Assembly: GCF_030646615.1 (NCBI RefSeq)
Contig: NZ_JAUSLG010000096.1
Location: forward strand, 24,015-88,014
Source of the DNA: Phenylobacterium sp.
Lineage (GTDB): Bacteria > Pseudomonadota > Alphaproteobacteria > Caulobacterales > Caulobacteraceae
Direction of reading: 5' to 3'
DNA length: 64,000 bases
Shown here: positions 17,632 through 25,861 of the stretch, piece after piece
Position numbering within the stretch: the stretch's first letter is position 1
Layout of the letters: every line of letters begins with the position of its first letter
Made by a program: the position numbers and the translations under genes
The notes under the pieces: generated by a model
What the model saw: only the letters and a program-made list of their open reading frames with translations
What the model was told of the DNA's origin: nothing
Database searches by the model: none

Positions 17632-18135
17632 TCACCCTCCTTCGCGCTCCAGAAAGGCCGGCGCACGGGCGTCGGCGGCGCGCTGATAAACGTGGCGATG
17701 CCGGCTCACGGCCTGGGCCCAGATGTCCGGGGTCGAGCCGTCCGACGGCTCGAAGGCGTTGAAGCCGCAGCGGACCATGAAGCCCGCCTGCTCCCGGAAG
17801 ACATCGCCCACGGCGCGGACCTCGCCGGCATAGTCCAGCCGTTCGCGCAACAGCCGCGCCGAGGTGAAGCCCCGGCCGTCGCGGAACTTGGGGAAGGCGA
17901 CGGCCACCACGGAGATCCGCGGCAGGTCATAGGCGAGGGCCTCGACCTCCTCGTCCGGCTCCAGGCGCACGCCTACGGCGCGGCCCTCGGCCAGCAGGCG
18001 TTCGCCCTCGGCCTGGAAGCGGGTGAACGAGATGATCACGTCGCCGAGCGGCAGCCCTTCGTCGTCGGCGACGGCGGTGAAGGGGTCGTTGGCCAGGACG
18101 AACCGGCCGGCGTCGAGCTTAATGAGCGTCGGCAT
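17632..18135 (-). CDS. DUF934 protein of sulfur assimilation
   Basis: 167 residues of the DUF934 family, found beside cysI and cysH in many proteobacteria and not assigned a reaction. Visible features are the DVIISFTRFQAEGERLL opening and the RDGRGFTSARLLRERLDYAGEVRAVGDVFREQAGFMVRCGFNAFE core. No cofactor motif is clear; the single Cys is C124 or so. It begins 17 bases inside the end of cysI (ATG 18135) and ends two bases before cysH, so it is translationally tied to both. A helper role for the reductases is inferred from position only. Confidence 0.85.
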   Translation of the reverse strand: MPTLIKLDAGRFVLANDPFTAVADDEGLPLGDVIISFTRFQAEGERLLAEGRAVGVRLEPDEEVEALAYDLPRISVVAVAFPKFRDGRGFTSARLLRERLDYAGEVRAVGDVFREQAGFMVRCGFNAFEPSDGSTPDIWAQAVSRHRHVYQRAADARAPAFLEREGG

Positions 18136-19774
18136 AGACGGCCTCCTTGAAGGGTTCGACGCCGGTGCGGCGATAGGTGTCCAGGAAGCGTTCGCCGTCC
18201 CGGCGTTCGCGCAGATAGACCTCGACCAGGGTGTCGATGGCCGCGGCCACCTTGTCGTAAGGCAGGGCCGGGCCGAGCATCTTGCCCACCGAGGCGTCCT
18301 CGGCGCCGGAGCCCCCCAGGGTGAGCTGGTAGAACTCCTCGCCCTTCTTATCGACGCCCAGGATGCCGATGTGGCCCACATGGTGGTGGCCGCAGGCGTT
18401 GATGCAGCCGCTGATCTTGATCTTCAGCTCACCGATGGCCTCGGCCTTCTCCTGGTCGGCGAAGGTCTGGGCGATCTGCTGGGCGACCGGAATGGCCCGG
18501 GCGTTGGCGAGCGCGCAATAGTCCAGCCCCGGGCAGGCGATGATGTCGGAGATCAGGTTCACATTGGCGCTGGCCAGACCCACGGCCTGCAGCCGGGCGA
18601 ACACCTCGGGCATGTCGTCCAGCCGGATGTGCGGCAGGACGAGGTTCTGCTCGTGGGTCACACGGATGTCGTCCTGGCCGAAACGCTCGGCCAGGTCGGC
18701 GACCACGTCCATCTGGTCGGAGGTCGCATCGCCCGGGGTCTCGCCCACGGTCTTCAGCGAGATCTCGACAATGGCGTAACCCGCCTTCTTGTGGGTCCGC
18801 AGATTGTTGCGGGCGAAGCGGGCCAGGGCCGGATCGGCGGCCTTGGCCGCCTCGAAGGTCTCCGACACCGCCGGCAGGGCTTCGAACGCGGTCTTGGCGA
18901 AGGCGCCGCGGATACGGGCCAGCTCGGTGTCGGGCAGGTCGCCCTCGGGACCGATCTTGGCCCATTCCTCGGCCACCTGGCGGGCGAACTCCTCGGCGCC
19001 GAGGGCGGCCACCAGGATCTTGATCCGGGCCTTGTAGAGATTGTCCCGGCGGCCGTGGCGGTTATAGACCCGCAGGATCGCCTCCAGGTACGAGAACAGC
19101 CGGTTGGCCGGCAGGAACTCGGTAATGGTCGGGCCCACATAGGGGGTGCGGCCCAGGCCGCCGCCGACGATCACCTCGAAGCCCAGCTGGCCGTCGCGGC
19201 CGCGGCGGATCATCAGGCCGATATCGTGGACCTTGGCCGCCGTCCGGTCCTTGGGCGCCGCGGTGATGGCGATCTTGAACTTGCGCGGCAGGAACGAGAA
19301 TTCCGGGTGCAGGCTCGACCACTGACGGATCGCCTCGGACCAGACCCGGGGATCGTCCAGCTCCTCGACCGTGGCGCCGGCATAGGGGTCGGAGGTCACA
19401 TTGCGGATGCAGTTGCCGCTGGTCTGGATGGCGTGCATGTCCACCTCGGCCAGGTGGTCGAGGATGTCGGGGGTGTCCCGCAGCTTGATCCAGTGGAACT
19501 GCAGGTTCTGGCGGGTGGTGAAGTGGCCATAGCCGCGGTCATAGGTGCGGCCGATATAGGCCAGCTTGCGCATCTGGCGGGAATTCAGCGAGCCATAGGG
19601 CACGGCGATCCGCAGCATGTAGGCGTGCAGCTGCAGATAGAGGCCGTTCATCAGGCGCAGGGGCTTGAACTGATCCTCGCTCAGCTCGCCGGCCAGGCGG
19701 CGGCCCACCTGTTCGCGGAATTCGCGCGAGCGGTCGGCGACGATCTCTTTGTCGAGGGTGTCGTACTGGTACAT
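18119..19774 (-). CDS. cysI: sulfite (or nitrite) reductase, siroheme hemoprotein
   Basis: 551 residues. Siroheme and [4Fe-4S] ligands are C414, C420, C457 and C461 (CPGLDYC and SGCINACG), the usual Cys-X5-Cys and Cys-X3-Cys set. Two pseudo-repeated sulfite/nitrite reductase half-domains are seen (the first around HFTTRQNLQFHWI, the second around VTHEQNLVLPHI). It makes sulfide from sulfite with six electrons. The neighbours cobA (siroheme), cysH and fpr favour sulfite over nitrite. It starts 11 bases after DUF2849 and overlaps DUF934 by 17 bases. Confidence 0.94.
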   Translation of the reverse strand: MYQYDTLDKEIVADRSREFREQVGRRLAGELSEDQFKPLRLMNGLYLQLHAYMLRIAVPYGSLNSRQMRKLAYIGRTYDRGYGHFTTRQNLQFHWIKLRDTPDILDHLAEVDMHAIQTSGNCIRNVTSDPYAGATVEELDDPRVWSEAIRQWSSLHPEFSFLPRKFKIAITAAPKDRTAAKVHDIGLMIRRGRDGQLGFEVIVGGGLGRTPYVGPTITEFLPANRLFSYLEAILRVYNRHGRRDNLYKARIKILVAALGAEEFARQVAEEWAKIGPEGDLPDTELARIRGAFAKTAFEALPAVSETFEAAKAADPALARFARNNLRTHKKAGYAIVEISLKTVGETPGDATSDQMDVVADLAERFGQDDIRVTHEQNLVLPHIRLDDMPEVFARLQAVGLASANVNLISDIIACPGLDYCALANARAIPVAQQIAQTFADQEKAEAIGELKIKISGCINACGHHHVGHIGILGVDKKGEEFYQLTLGGSGAEDASVGKMLGPALPYDKVAAAIDTLVEVYLRERRDGERFLDTYRRTGVEPFKEAVYADAH

Positions 19775-19785
19775 CCCGCGCCTCC

Positions 19786-20145
19786 TTACTTACGCTTGAT
19801 CAGGTTGACGCGACCGCTGGAGCGGGCGGCGCCGTCGGCGTGCATCAGCGCCTCGATCATCTCGCCGCCCTCGGCCTGCTTGCCATGGGTCGGATGGTTG
19901 GTGGGACCCAGTGCCCGGATGCGCTCGCGATAGCTGAGCGGCGCCCAGAGGCCGTCCGATTCCATCAGGTCGATCAGATAGGGGTCGATCACGACAGTGG
20001 GTTGCGACTTGGCCTGGCCCTCGGCGAGCTCGGCGGCGGCGGCGTCGTCAAACAGGTCGGCGTCGGCGAAACGCTCGACCCACTTGCCGGCCTTCCAGAA
20101 GACGACATCGCCGTCGATCAGGCGGTTGGCGGTCAGGGCCTTCAT
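19786..20145 (-). CDS. DUF2849 protein
   Basis: 119 residues of the DUF2849 family, which in alphaproteobacteria is repeatedly placed in front of cysI. The start is ATG 20145, one base after the cobA stop (20147). The sequence has an early ANRLIDGDVVFW strand pair, an FDDAAAAELAEGQA acidic helix, and a basic tail RVNLIKRK. No catalytic residues can be named. It may help load or regulate the sulfite reductase, an idea that rests on context alone. Confidence 0.8.
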   Translation of the reverse strand: MKALTANRLIDGDVVFWKAGKWVERFADADLFDDAAAAELAEGQAKSQPTVVIDPYLIDLMESDGLWAPLSYRERIRALGPTNHPTHGKQAEGGEMIEALMHADGAARSSGRVNLIKRK

Positions 20146-20146
20146 C

Positions 20147-21007
20147 TCACTTGCCTCCCAGCTCGACGGCGCGAGCCTCAATCTGAGTCATCTGGCCGGG
20201 TTCGCCGGCCCCAGCCTCACCTGCCATGGCCAGAGCCATCGATTCGCCGACGATCAGAAGCGCCGGGCCTTTCAGATCCGCCGCGGCGTCGGCCAGGCCG
20301 GAGAGGCTGGTGACGATTCGGCGCTCATCGGCCCGGCTGGCGTTCTCGACTATAAGCGCCGGCGTGGCCGGGTTACGGCCGGCCTGTGTCAACCTGCGGG
20401 CGATGCCTGCGGCGGTGGACACGCCCATATAGATGACCACCGTCTGGTTCGGCTTGGCCAGGCTCTCCCAGTCCAGATCCGGCTCCTCGCCCTTGGCCGC
20501 GTGGCCGGTGACGAAGGTCACGGCCTGGGCCAGGCCCCGATGGGTCAAGGGCGCGCCCGCGCCGGCGCCCGCCGCCAGGGCCGCCGTGACACCGGGCACG
20601 ACCAGGCATTCCACGCCCGCCTCGCGGCAGGCCTCGAGCTCTTCGCCCCCACGGCCGAAGATAAAGGGATCGCCGCCCTTCAGCCGCACCACCTTCAGCC
20701 CCTGCAGGGCGAAGGCCACCAGCATCCTGTTGATCTCGTCCTGGGCGTAGGAGTGGCGCGACTTGCGCTTGGCCACGCTGATCTTCTGGGCGGCGGCCGG
20801 CGCCAGGTCGAGGATCTCGTCGGAGACCAGGCCGTCATGGACCACCACATCGGCGCCCTGCAGCGCCTTCAGCGCCTTGAGGGTCAAGAGCTCGGGGTCG
20901 CCGGGGCCGGCGCCCACCAGCCAGACCTGGCCGGCCGGGCGCGTGGCCGCGCCATCCAGCACCACCAGGCGGCCGTTCCGCTTCGATTGTCGCTCGCCAG
21001 GAGCCAT
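20147..21007 (-). CDS. cobA: uroporphyrinogen-III C-methyltransferase
   Basis: 286 residues of the CobA/SUMT type. SAM-binding GAGPGDPELLTLKA at about 30-43, the RLKGGDPFIFGRGGEE loop, and PLTHRGLAQAVTFVTGH. It makes precorrin-2, the first step to siroheme, the cofactor of the CysI gene below. The usual CysG dehydrogenase/ferrochelatase domain is missing, so those steps must be encoded elsewhere. I used ATG 21007; ATG 21031 in frame would add eight residues. It heads the operon down to 15999 and faces a LysR gene. Confidence 0.92.
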   Translation of the reverse strand: MAPGERQSKRNGRLVVLDGAATRPAGQVWLVGAGPGDPELLTLKALKALQGADVVVHDGLVSDEILDLAPAAAQKISVAKRKSRHSYAQDEINRMLVAFALQGLKVVRLKGGDPFIFGRGGEELEACREAGVECLVVPGVTAALAAGAGAGAPLTHRGLAQAVTFVTGHAAKGEEPDLDWESLAKPNQTVVIYMGVSTAAGIARRLTQAGRNPATPALIVENASRADERRIVTSLSGLADAAADLKGPALLIVGESMALAMAGEAGAGEPGQMTQIEARAVELGGK

Positions 21008-21180
21008 GGGTTTAGCTTCTCTAATACGCATTGCCCTGGAATGGCGGCGGGGCGGACCTTGGCCCGCCCCGCTTCCATCCGCCGACGAAAGGGCCGATAC
21101 ATCGCCGGATGCTTGCAAACTGGGGAAATACGCCCCACTTCGCAACCCAAGGAGTTCTGCCCGGGGGTTCAGGAAAACTC

Positions 21181-22149
21181 ATGGAACGACAGGCCGACCG
21201 CGCCGGTGATCGCCGCCGCCTGCCGCCGCTGAACGCCCTGCGCGCCTTCGAGGCCGCGGCGCGCCATCTGAACTTCAGCCGCGCCGCCGAAGAACTTTCG
21301 GTGACGCCGGGCGCCGTGAGCCAGCAGATTCAGAACCTTGAGGACTATGTGGGCGCCGCGCTCTTCAAGCGGACCCACAAGGGCCTGCTGCTGACCGATG
21401 CGGCCCAGACCGCCCTGCCCGCCCTGCGCGAGGCCTTCGACCGCCTGGCCGAGGCCGCCTCCCTGCTGACCGCCCCGGTCGATGGCCGTCGCCTGACCAT
21501 CACCGCCGCCCCCTCCTTCGCCGCCAAGTGGCTGGTGCCCCGGCTGGGCAAGTTCGAGGAGGCCCATCCCCAGGTCGATGTCTGGCTGTCGGCCGGCATG
21601 GAGCTGGTGGATCTCAGCGCCGGCGAGGTGGACCTGGCGATCCGCTATGGCTCGGGCCGCTATCCGGGCCTGGAGGTCACCTCATTGATGAGCGAGACGG
21701 TATTGGCCGTGGCCAGCCCGGACCTTCTGGCCCGCACGCCGCTGAACGATCCGTCGGACCTGCTCAACCACATTCTGCTGCATGACGGCTCGGCCGAGCT
21801 GGACGCCTCCTGCCCCGACTGGGCCATGTGGCTGGCGGCCCGGGGCCTGAAGACCGTGGACGGCTCCCGCGGCCCGCGGTTCAACCAGTCGAGCCTGGTG
21901 ATCGAGGCCGCCGTCAACGGCCGCGGCGTGGCGCTCGCCAAGCGCACCCTGGCCCAGGCCGACCTGGAGGCGGGCCGCTTGGTGGCGCCATTACAGATCG
22001 CCACGGCGGTGGACTTCGCCTATTACCTCGTCCATCCCAAGGCCAAGGGCCGGCTACCGCAGGTCAAGGCGTTCGTCGCCTGGATCACCGCCGAGGCCGA
22101 GGCCCACGAGGCCGCCCTGCGCGCCATAGACAACGGGGCCGGCATCTAG
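21181..22149 (+). CDS. LysR-family regulator, GcvA-like
   Basis: 322 residues. Helix-turn-helix at about 30-60 (NFSRAAEELSVTPGAVSQQI) and a periplasmic-binding-protein-like effector domain from about 100 (LTITAAPSFAAKWLVPRL). The close match to GcvA-type proteins is in the segment GAALFKRTHKGLLLTD. It starts 174 bases from the divergent cobA-cys operon, so it may regulate it, as CysB does in enterics. The GcvA branch, however, usually responds to amino acids, so the target is open. Its ATG 21181 is preceded by AGGAAAA. Confidence 0.88.
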   Translation: MERQADRAGDRRRLPPLNALRAFEAAARHLNFSRAAEELSVTPGAVSQQIQNLEDYVGAALFKRTHKGLLLTDAAQTALPALREAFDRLAEAASLLTAPVDGRRLTITAAPSFAAKWLVPRLGKFEEAHPQVDVWLSAGMELVDLSAGEVDLAIRYGSGRYPGLEVTSLMSETVLAVASPDLLARTPLNDPSDLLNHILLHDGSAELDASCPDWAMWLAARGLKTVDGSRGPRFNQSSLVIEAAVNGRGVALAKRTLAQADLEAGRLVAPLQIATAVDFAYYLVHPKAKGRLPQVKAFVAWITAEAEAHEAALRAIDNGAGI

Positions 22150-22200
22150 CGATGGCGCCGGCGCCCTGCGACTACAGTCCCGAATGCTGCCGAGTTTTGA

Positions 22201-22542
22201 ATGCTAGTTGAGATCGACGACCACAAGGCGCCCGCCGACTGCACCACCATGACCGAGGTCCGTCAGGGGGTCGACGCCCTGGACCGCGCCCTGGTCAAGC
22301 TGCTGGCCGAGCGTCAGGGCTTCATGGACGCCGCGGCCCGCATCAAGCCCCACCGCGGGGTGGTGCGCGACGAGGCCCGAATCGAGGACGTGGTGGCCAA
22401 GGTGCGCGCCGCCGCCCGAGAGGCCGGCCTTTCCGAAGCCATCGCCGAGCCCGTCTGGCGCACCCTGGTGGACCGCTGCATCGCCTATGAGTTCGGCTCC
22501 TGGGACAGGAACCGCACACCCGACGGCGACCCGCTGGCCTGA
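22201..22542 (+). CDS. chorismate mutase, AroQ type
   Basis: 113 residues, all-helical AroQ fold. Conserved positions line up with the E. coli domain: Arg in VRQGVDALD, Arg in AERQGF, Lys in ARIKPHR, and VRDEARIEDV. The enzyme turns chorismate into prephenate for Phe/Tyr synthesis; the similar PchB lyase for salicylate is a lesser possibility, since no isochorismate synthase gene is near. The ATG at 22201 follows a short intergenic gap after the LysR gene. It ends three bases before the convergent Hpt gene. Confidence 0.88.
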   Translation: MLVEIDDHKAPADCTTMTEVRQGVDALDRALVKLLAERQGFMDAAARIKPHRGVVRDEARIEDVVAKVRAAAREAGLSEAIAEPVWRTLVDRCIAYEFGSWDRNRTPDGDPLA

Positions 22543-22545
22543 GGC

Positions 22546-22902
22546 TCAACGCCGGGCGGTCGGCGTCTTCAGGGACTGCAGCATCAGTTCGTGGACATAG
22601 GCCGCCACATCGGCCAGGGCGGCGTCCAGGGCGTCGCGCACGGCCGGCAGACGCCCCTCCCCCGCGGCTTCGGCCGCCTCGCAGGCCTGGGCCAGATCCT
22701 GCGCGCCAATGCCCCGGGCGGTCCCCTTGATGGTGTGGACGGCGTCGCGCCAGCCGTCGGCCCCGGGGGTCAACAGAGGCGCCCAGAGCCCCGCCTGCTG
22801 ACGGAACAACTCCAGCACCTCGTGGACCACGACAAGGTCGCCGGCGGCGTAGGATTCCAGATAGGCGAAGTCCACCGCCCCGGTCAGATCACGCCGCGCC
22901 AT
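22546..22902 (-). CDS. Hpt phosphotransfer protein
   Basis: 118 residues, a single histidine phosphotransfer domain. The phospho-accepting histidine is H56 in HTIKGTARGIGA, the Hpt signature. It likely carries phosphate between a hybrid kinase and a response regulator. The MASE1 hybrid kinase at 28388 is a possible donor, on the basis of distance only. The ATG at 22902 has GGAGAG upstream. It is a single gene with no response regulator beside it. Confidence 0.85.
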   Translation of the reverse strand: MARRDLTGAVDFAYLESYAAGDLVVVHEVLELFRQQAGLWAPLLTPGADGWRDAVHTIKGTARGIGAQDLAQACEAAEAAGEGRLPAVRDALDAALADVAAYVHELMLQSLKTPTARR

Positions 22903-22989
22903 CTTTCTCTCCGTCGCCCGCTTGCCAAGGCCCAAAATCTGGCTATGTTCCGCGCCCTCGCCGAGACCCCAGATACGGGCCGTCGCGAC

Positions 22990-23065
<76 letters not shown>

Positions 23066-23091
23066 TATCTTTCTTTGAGTTTTGGTGATCC

Positions 23092-23118
23092 AGGGGCGGC
23101 GCTTCGCAAGCGCCCCCT
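23092..23118 (+). terminator. stem-loop after tRNA-Lys
   Basis: An inverted repeat (AGGGGCG...CGCCCCCT with a GCGCTT/AAGCGC inner stem around a CGC loop). No run of T follows, so it may be a processing or weak termination structure. It lies 27 bases after the tRNA 3' end. Confidence 0.4.
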
Positions 23119-23255
23119 CGTAGCCCCGCCGGTGAAACGGCGACCGGCGCGATCCGCCTGGCCTTGGGCCGTCCCTGAACGACGAACTTGATCGGGCGCA
23201 AGGCGCGTTTGCGCCGGAAGCCTAGCCTTTTCTCAGGACGTTTGAGGAGGTGGTC

Positions 23256-24023
23256 ATGCAGCGGTTGAAGGGAAAGGTGGCGGTCGTCACGGGGGCGGCG
23301 GTGGGTCTGGGCCACGCCATTGCGCTCCGCATGGCCGAAGAAGGCGCGTCGGTGGCCGTAACCGACGTGCGCGCCGCCGAAGCCGCCCGGTTCGCGAACG
23401 AGCTGACCGAGCGGGGGCTCATCGCTGGCGCATGGCCGCTGGACGTCACCCGCGAAGCCGAGGTGCAGCGCGTCCTGGCCGAGGTCGTCGAGCGCTTCGG
23501 CAGGCTCGACATCCTGGTCAATAACGCCGGCGTGGCCGGGGCGAGCAAGCCCACCGACCAGCTCACCGAAGCCGAGTGGGACTTCGTTCAGGCGGTCAAC
23601 GTCAAGGGCGTGTTTTTCGCCACCAAGCACGCCATCCCCCACCTGCGACGGGCGCAGGGCGGCAGCATCATCAATCTGAGTTCGATCTATGGGCTGGTGG
23701 GCGGCGCTGATGTTCCGGCCTACCACGCCTCCAAGGGCGCCGTCCGGCTGATGTCCAAGACCGACGCCCTCCTCTATGCGGCGGAGAATATCCGGGTGAA
23801 TTCGGTGCATCCGGGATTCATCTGGACGCCGATGGTCGAGGGCTATCTTCAGGACGCGCCGGATCAGATCGAAGCCCGCAAGGCGCTCGACGCCCTGCAT
23901 CCCCTGGGCCATGTGGGCGAGCCCGACGACATCGCCTGGGCCTGCGTCTACCTGGCGTCGGACGAGGCGAAGTTCGTCACCGGCTCCGAACTGGTGGTCG
24001 ATGGCGGCTATACGGCGCGCTAA
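23256..24023 (+). CDS. SDR-family oxidoreductase
   Basis: 255 residues, classical short-chain dehydrogenase. The NAD(P) motif TGAAVGLG is near residue 13, the core NNAGVAG near 88, then SSIYG-x10-YHASK gives catalytic Ser, Tyr and Lys. It ends VVDGGYTAR, typical of the 3-oxoacyl/glucose-dehydrogenase-like group. The real start is ATG 23256 (ribosome site GAGGAGG), not the upstream GTG. It is a single gene after the tRNA, and the substrate is not inferable. Confidence 0.9.
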   Translation: MQRLKGKVAVVTGAAVGLGHAIALRMAEEGASVAVTDVRAAEAARFANELTERGLIAGAWPLDVTREAEVQRVLAEVVERFGRLDILVNNAGVAGASKPTDQLTEAEWDFVQAVNVKGVFFATKHAIPHLRRAQGGSIINLSSIYGLVGGADVPAYHASKGAVRLMSKTDALLYAAENIRVNSVHPGFIWTPMVEGYLQDAPDQIEARKALDALHPLGHVGEPDDIAWACVYLASDEAKFVTGSELVVDGGYTAR

Positions 24024-24094
24024 GGCGCTCCCCTAGACGTGAAACCCCGACCTTGCCGTCGAACGCGCTCGAACTCCCGGATCTAGAACATGAC

Positions 24095-24118
24095 GCCTCA
24101 GCCCGGCCGGGCTGAGGC
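24095..24118. terminator. perfect 24-base inverted repeat between convergent genes
   Basis: The 12-base arm GCCTCAGCCCGG meets its exact complement with no loop. It sits in the 127-base gap between the SDR gene (+) and the universal stress protein gene (-), which is where a bidirectional terminator is expected. No T-run is present, so Rho-independent termination is likely but not certain. Confidence 0.6.
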
Positions 24119-24150
24119 GATCCGGCATCCCGCGGGGCGCCGGGCCTGAT

Positions 24151-24984
24151 CTAGTGGGCGAGAAGCAGGGAGGTCGGGGGATCGCTCAGGATCTCCTCGC
24201 TCACGCCGCCCAGGATGAATTCCTGCAATCGAGGCCGCCCATAGATCCCCATCACCAGGAGGTCGGCGTCGAGGGCCGCCACGTGCCGCCGGATGACGTC
24301 GGACGCCGCCAGGTCGTCGCTGCGATCGACGATCACTTCGACTGGGCGGCCGTGCCGTTCGAAGTGCCGCTGAAGGAGGTGCTCGGGCCCGTCGTCCCCG
24401 TGCGGGGAGACCTTCAGCACGCGAACATCCTCGGCCGCGGCGATCAACGGCCAAGCGTCCCTGAGGGCGCGCGCCGACTCCCGCGTGCCCTTCCACGCCA
24501 CCAGGACTCGCCGGCCGACGGTGGCTTTCACGTCTTCCCGCGGAACCAGCACGGGACCGCAGCTGGCCAGCGCCAGGGCCGCCGCGCTGAGGCGGTGGAT
24601 CCCATAGGCCGGCGTCGCGCTGGCCGGAAAGATGGTCAGATCAAAATGGCGCGCCAGTTTGATCATCGGCTCTGAGCGCTCGCCTGGGAGGGTCAGCCAT
24701 TCAGAGTTCAGGGCTGCGGCGGCGGCCGTCGCCTCGAAGGCGAGGCGGGCCTCTTCAGACGCCTGCAAGACCGCGTCGGCATGCTCCTTGACCAGCCGGT
24801 CGATCTGCTCCGGCGGCATGTAGGCGAAGCTCTCGACGCTGGCATAGTTGTCGAGCAGGCTGGACTCCAGGAACACGCCCGTAAGATCAGCGCTGAAGCG
24901 ACGGGCGAGCTCGGCCGCAAACGTGGCCCGGGAACGGCCTCCGGGCTTCTCATCGATGTGCGCCAGTACGTCACGATAGGTCAT
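24151..24984 (-). CDS. universal stress protein, two Usp domains
   Basis: 277 residues made of two UspA-like domains. The second ends with the usual nucleotide-loop pattern (LLVMGIYGRPRLQEFILGGVSEEIL, then PPTSLLLAH). Domain one (residues 1-130) is more divergent. The start is ATG 24984 with GGAGG upstream. Such double Usp proteins are often part of low-oxygen or stress regulons. A FixK/FNR-type box at 25039-25052 lies 55 bases upstream and is shared with the divergent quinone reductase gene, which supports that reading here. Confidence 0.88.
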   Translation of the reverse strand: MTYRDVLAHIDEKPGGRSRATFAAELARRFSADLTGVFLESSLLDNYASVESFAYMPPEQIDRLVKEHADAVLQASEEARLAFEATAAAAALNSEWLTLPGERSEPMIKLARHFDLTIFPASATPAYGIHRLSAAALALASCGPVLVPREDVKATVGRRVLVAWKGTRESARALRDAWPLIAAAEDVRVLKVSPHGDDGPEHLLQRHFERHGRPVEVIVDRSDDLAASDVIRRHVAALDADLLVMGIYGRPRLQEFILGGVSEEILSDPPTSLLLAH

Positions 24985-25038
24985 TTCCGGCCTCCGCCAA
25001 ACATGACGCCACCTTGGCTGGCCGATCGGAACGGGGCC

Positions 25039-25052
25039 TTGATCCTGGTCAA
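25039..25052. promoter_or_regulatory. FixK/FNR-type box
   Basis: TTGATCCTGGTCAA, a match to the FixK/FNR consensus TTGAY-N4-RTCAA. It lies in the divergent gap, 55 bases from the universal stress protein start and 101 bases from the flavodoxin-fold oxidoreductase start. The distances are compatible with activation of either gene. The binding protein is inferred to be the FixK-type regulator at 47685. Confidence 0.7.
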
Positions 25053-25153
25053 CCGCCACCCCGCGGTTTGATCGAGCACAAGGACGCCGCGGCGGGCGGG
25101 ACGCAGATTTCGGCCAGGCCTGCGCTCAGTCGCCGGGCCAGAGGAAGCCCGTC

Positions 25154-25753
25154 ATGAAGCACGCCGTCATCATCGCCCACCCCAGCCCCGACAGCCTGAC
25201 CGCGGCGTGCGGCGCGGCCTACCTGCAGGCGGCCCGCGAACTCGGCCACGAGGTCATCCTCCGCGACCTCTACCGCATGGGCTTCGATCCCTGCCTGAAG
25301 GCCTCGGAGACGCCCACGGCCGAGGGGCTGGTCTTCGGCGCCGACGTGCTCGCCGAGCGGGCGCAGCTTGCGGACGTGGACGTGTTCGCCTTTCACTATC
25401 CGCTCTGGTTCAACGGTCCGCCGGCCATATTGAAGGGCTATGTGGACCGGGTCTTCAGCATGGGGTTCGGCTACACGCCGGTCTTCGGCGGCGCCAAGCC
25501 GGCCCTGACCGGCGCCAAGCTGATCAGCTTCACCCTGTCCGGCGCGCCCGATCATTGGATCAGCGAGACCGGCGTGCTCCCTGCCCTGATGAGCCTGTTC
25601 GACAGCCATCTGGCCGCCGTCTGCGGCCTTGAGGTCGTGGATCATGTCCATGCCGGCGGGATCACGCCGGGCATCACCCGCGAGGCGGGCGAGGAGGTGC
25701 TGGCCAGGGTCAGACAAACCGTGACGCGGCGGTTCGCGGGAGTCTCGATCTAG
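25154..25753 (+). CDS. flavodoxin-fold NAD(P)H quinone reductase
   Basis: 199 residues of the NQO/KefF-like flavodoxin fold. The opening VIIAHPSPDSLTAACGAA is the FMN/FAD phosphate loop. FHYPLWFNGPPAILKGYVDRVFSMGFGY is the flavin-ring region. It should reduce quinones or other electrophiles by two electrons with NAD(P)H. Its start has GAGGAAG upstream, and it faces the universal stress protein gene across a FixK-type box. A second gene with this fold lies at 46928-47530, also beside such a box. The MBL-fold gene follows 109 bases on. Confidence 0.88.
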   Translation: MKHAVIIAHPSPDSLTAACGAAYLQAARELGHEVILRDLYRMGFDPCLKASETPTAEGLVFGADVLAERAQLADVDVFAFHYPLWFNGPPAILKGYVDRVFSMGFGYTPVFGGAKPALTGAKLISFTLSGAPDHWISETGVLPALMSLFDSHLAAVCGLEVVDHVHAGGITPGITREAGEEVLARVRQTVTRRFAGVSI

Positions 25754-25861
25754 GCCCCCGCGTGGGACGGACGCCACCGGCCGCACCCCTTGATCCAGCG
25801 CATGGCCGTCCGCGGACCCGCCGGGCGAGAAGGGGTCCCCGAAGCCGACCGGATATCGCCG

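Noticed and set aside
18023..19933. A 636-residue frame on the plus strand across cysI
   Set aside because: It is the shadow of cysI, which has all its siroheme and Fe-S ligands on the other strand. The frame has no family-like motif and results from high-GC codon bias.
24061..24072. AACGCGCTC at 24064 as a third copy of the interspersed repeat
   Set aside because: Only one arm is present; the inner segment and the second arm are missing.
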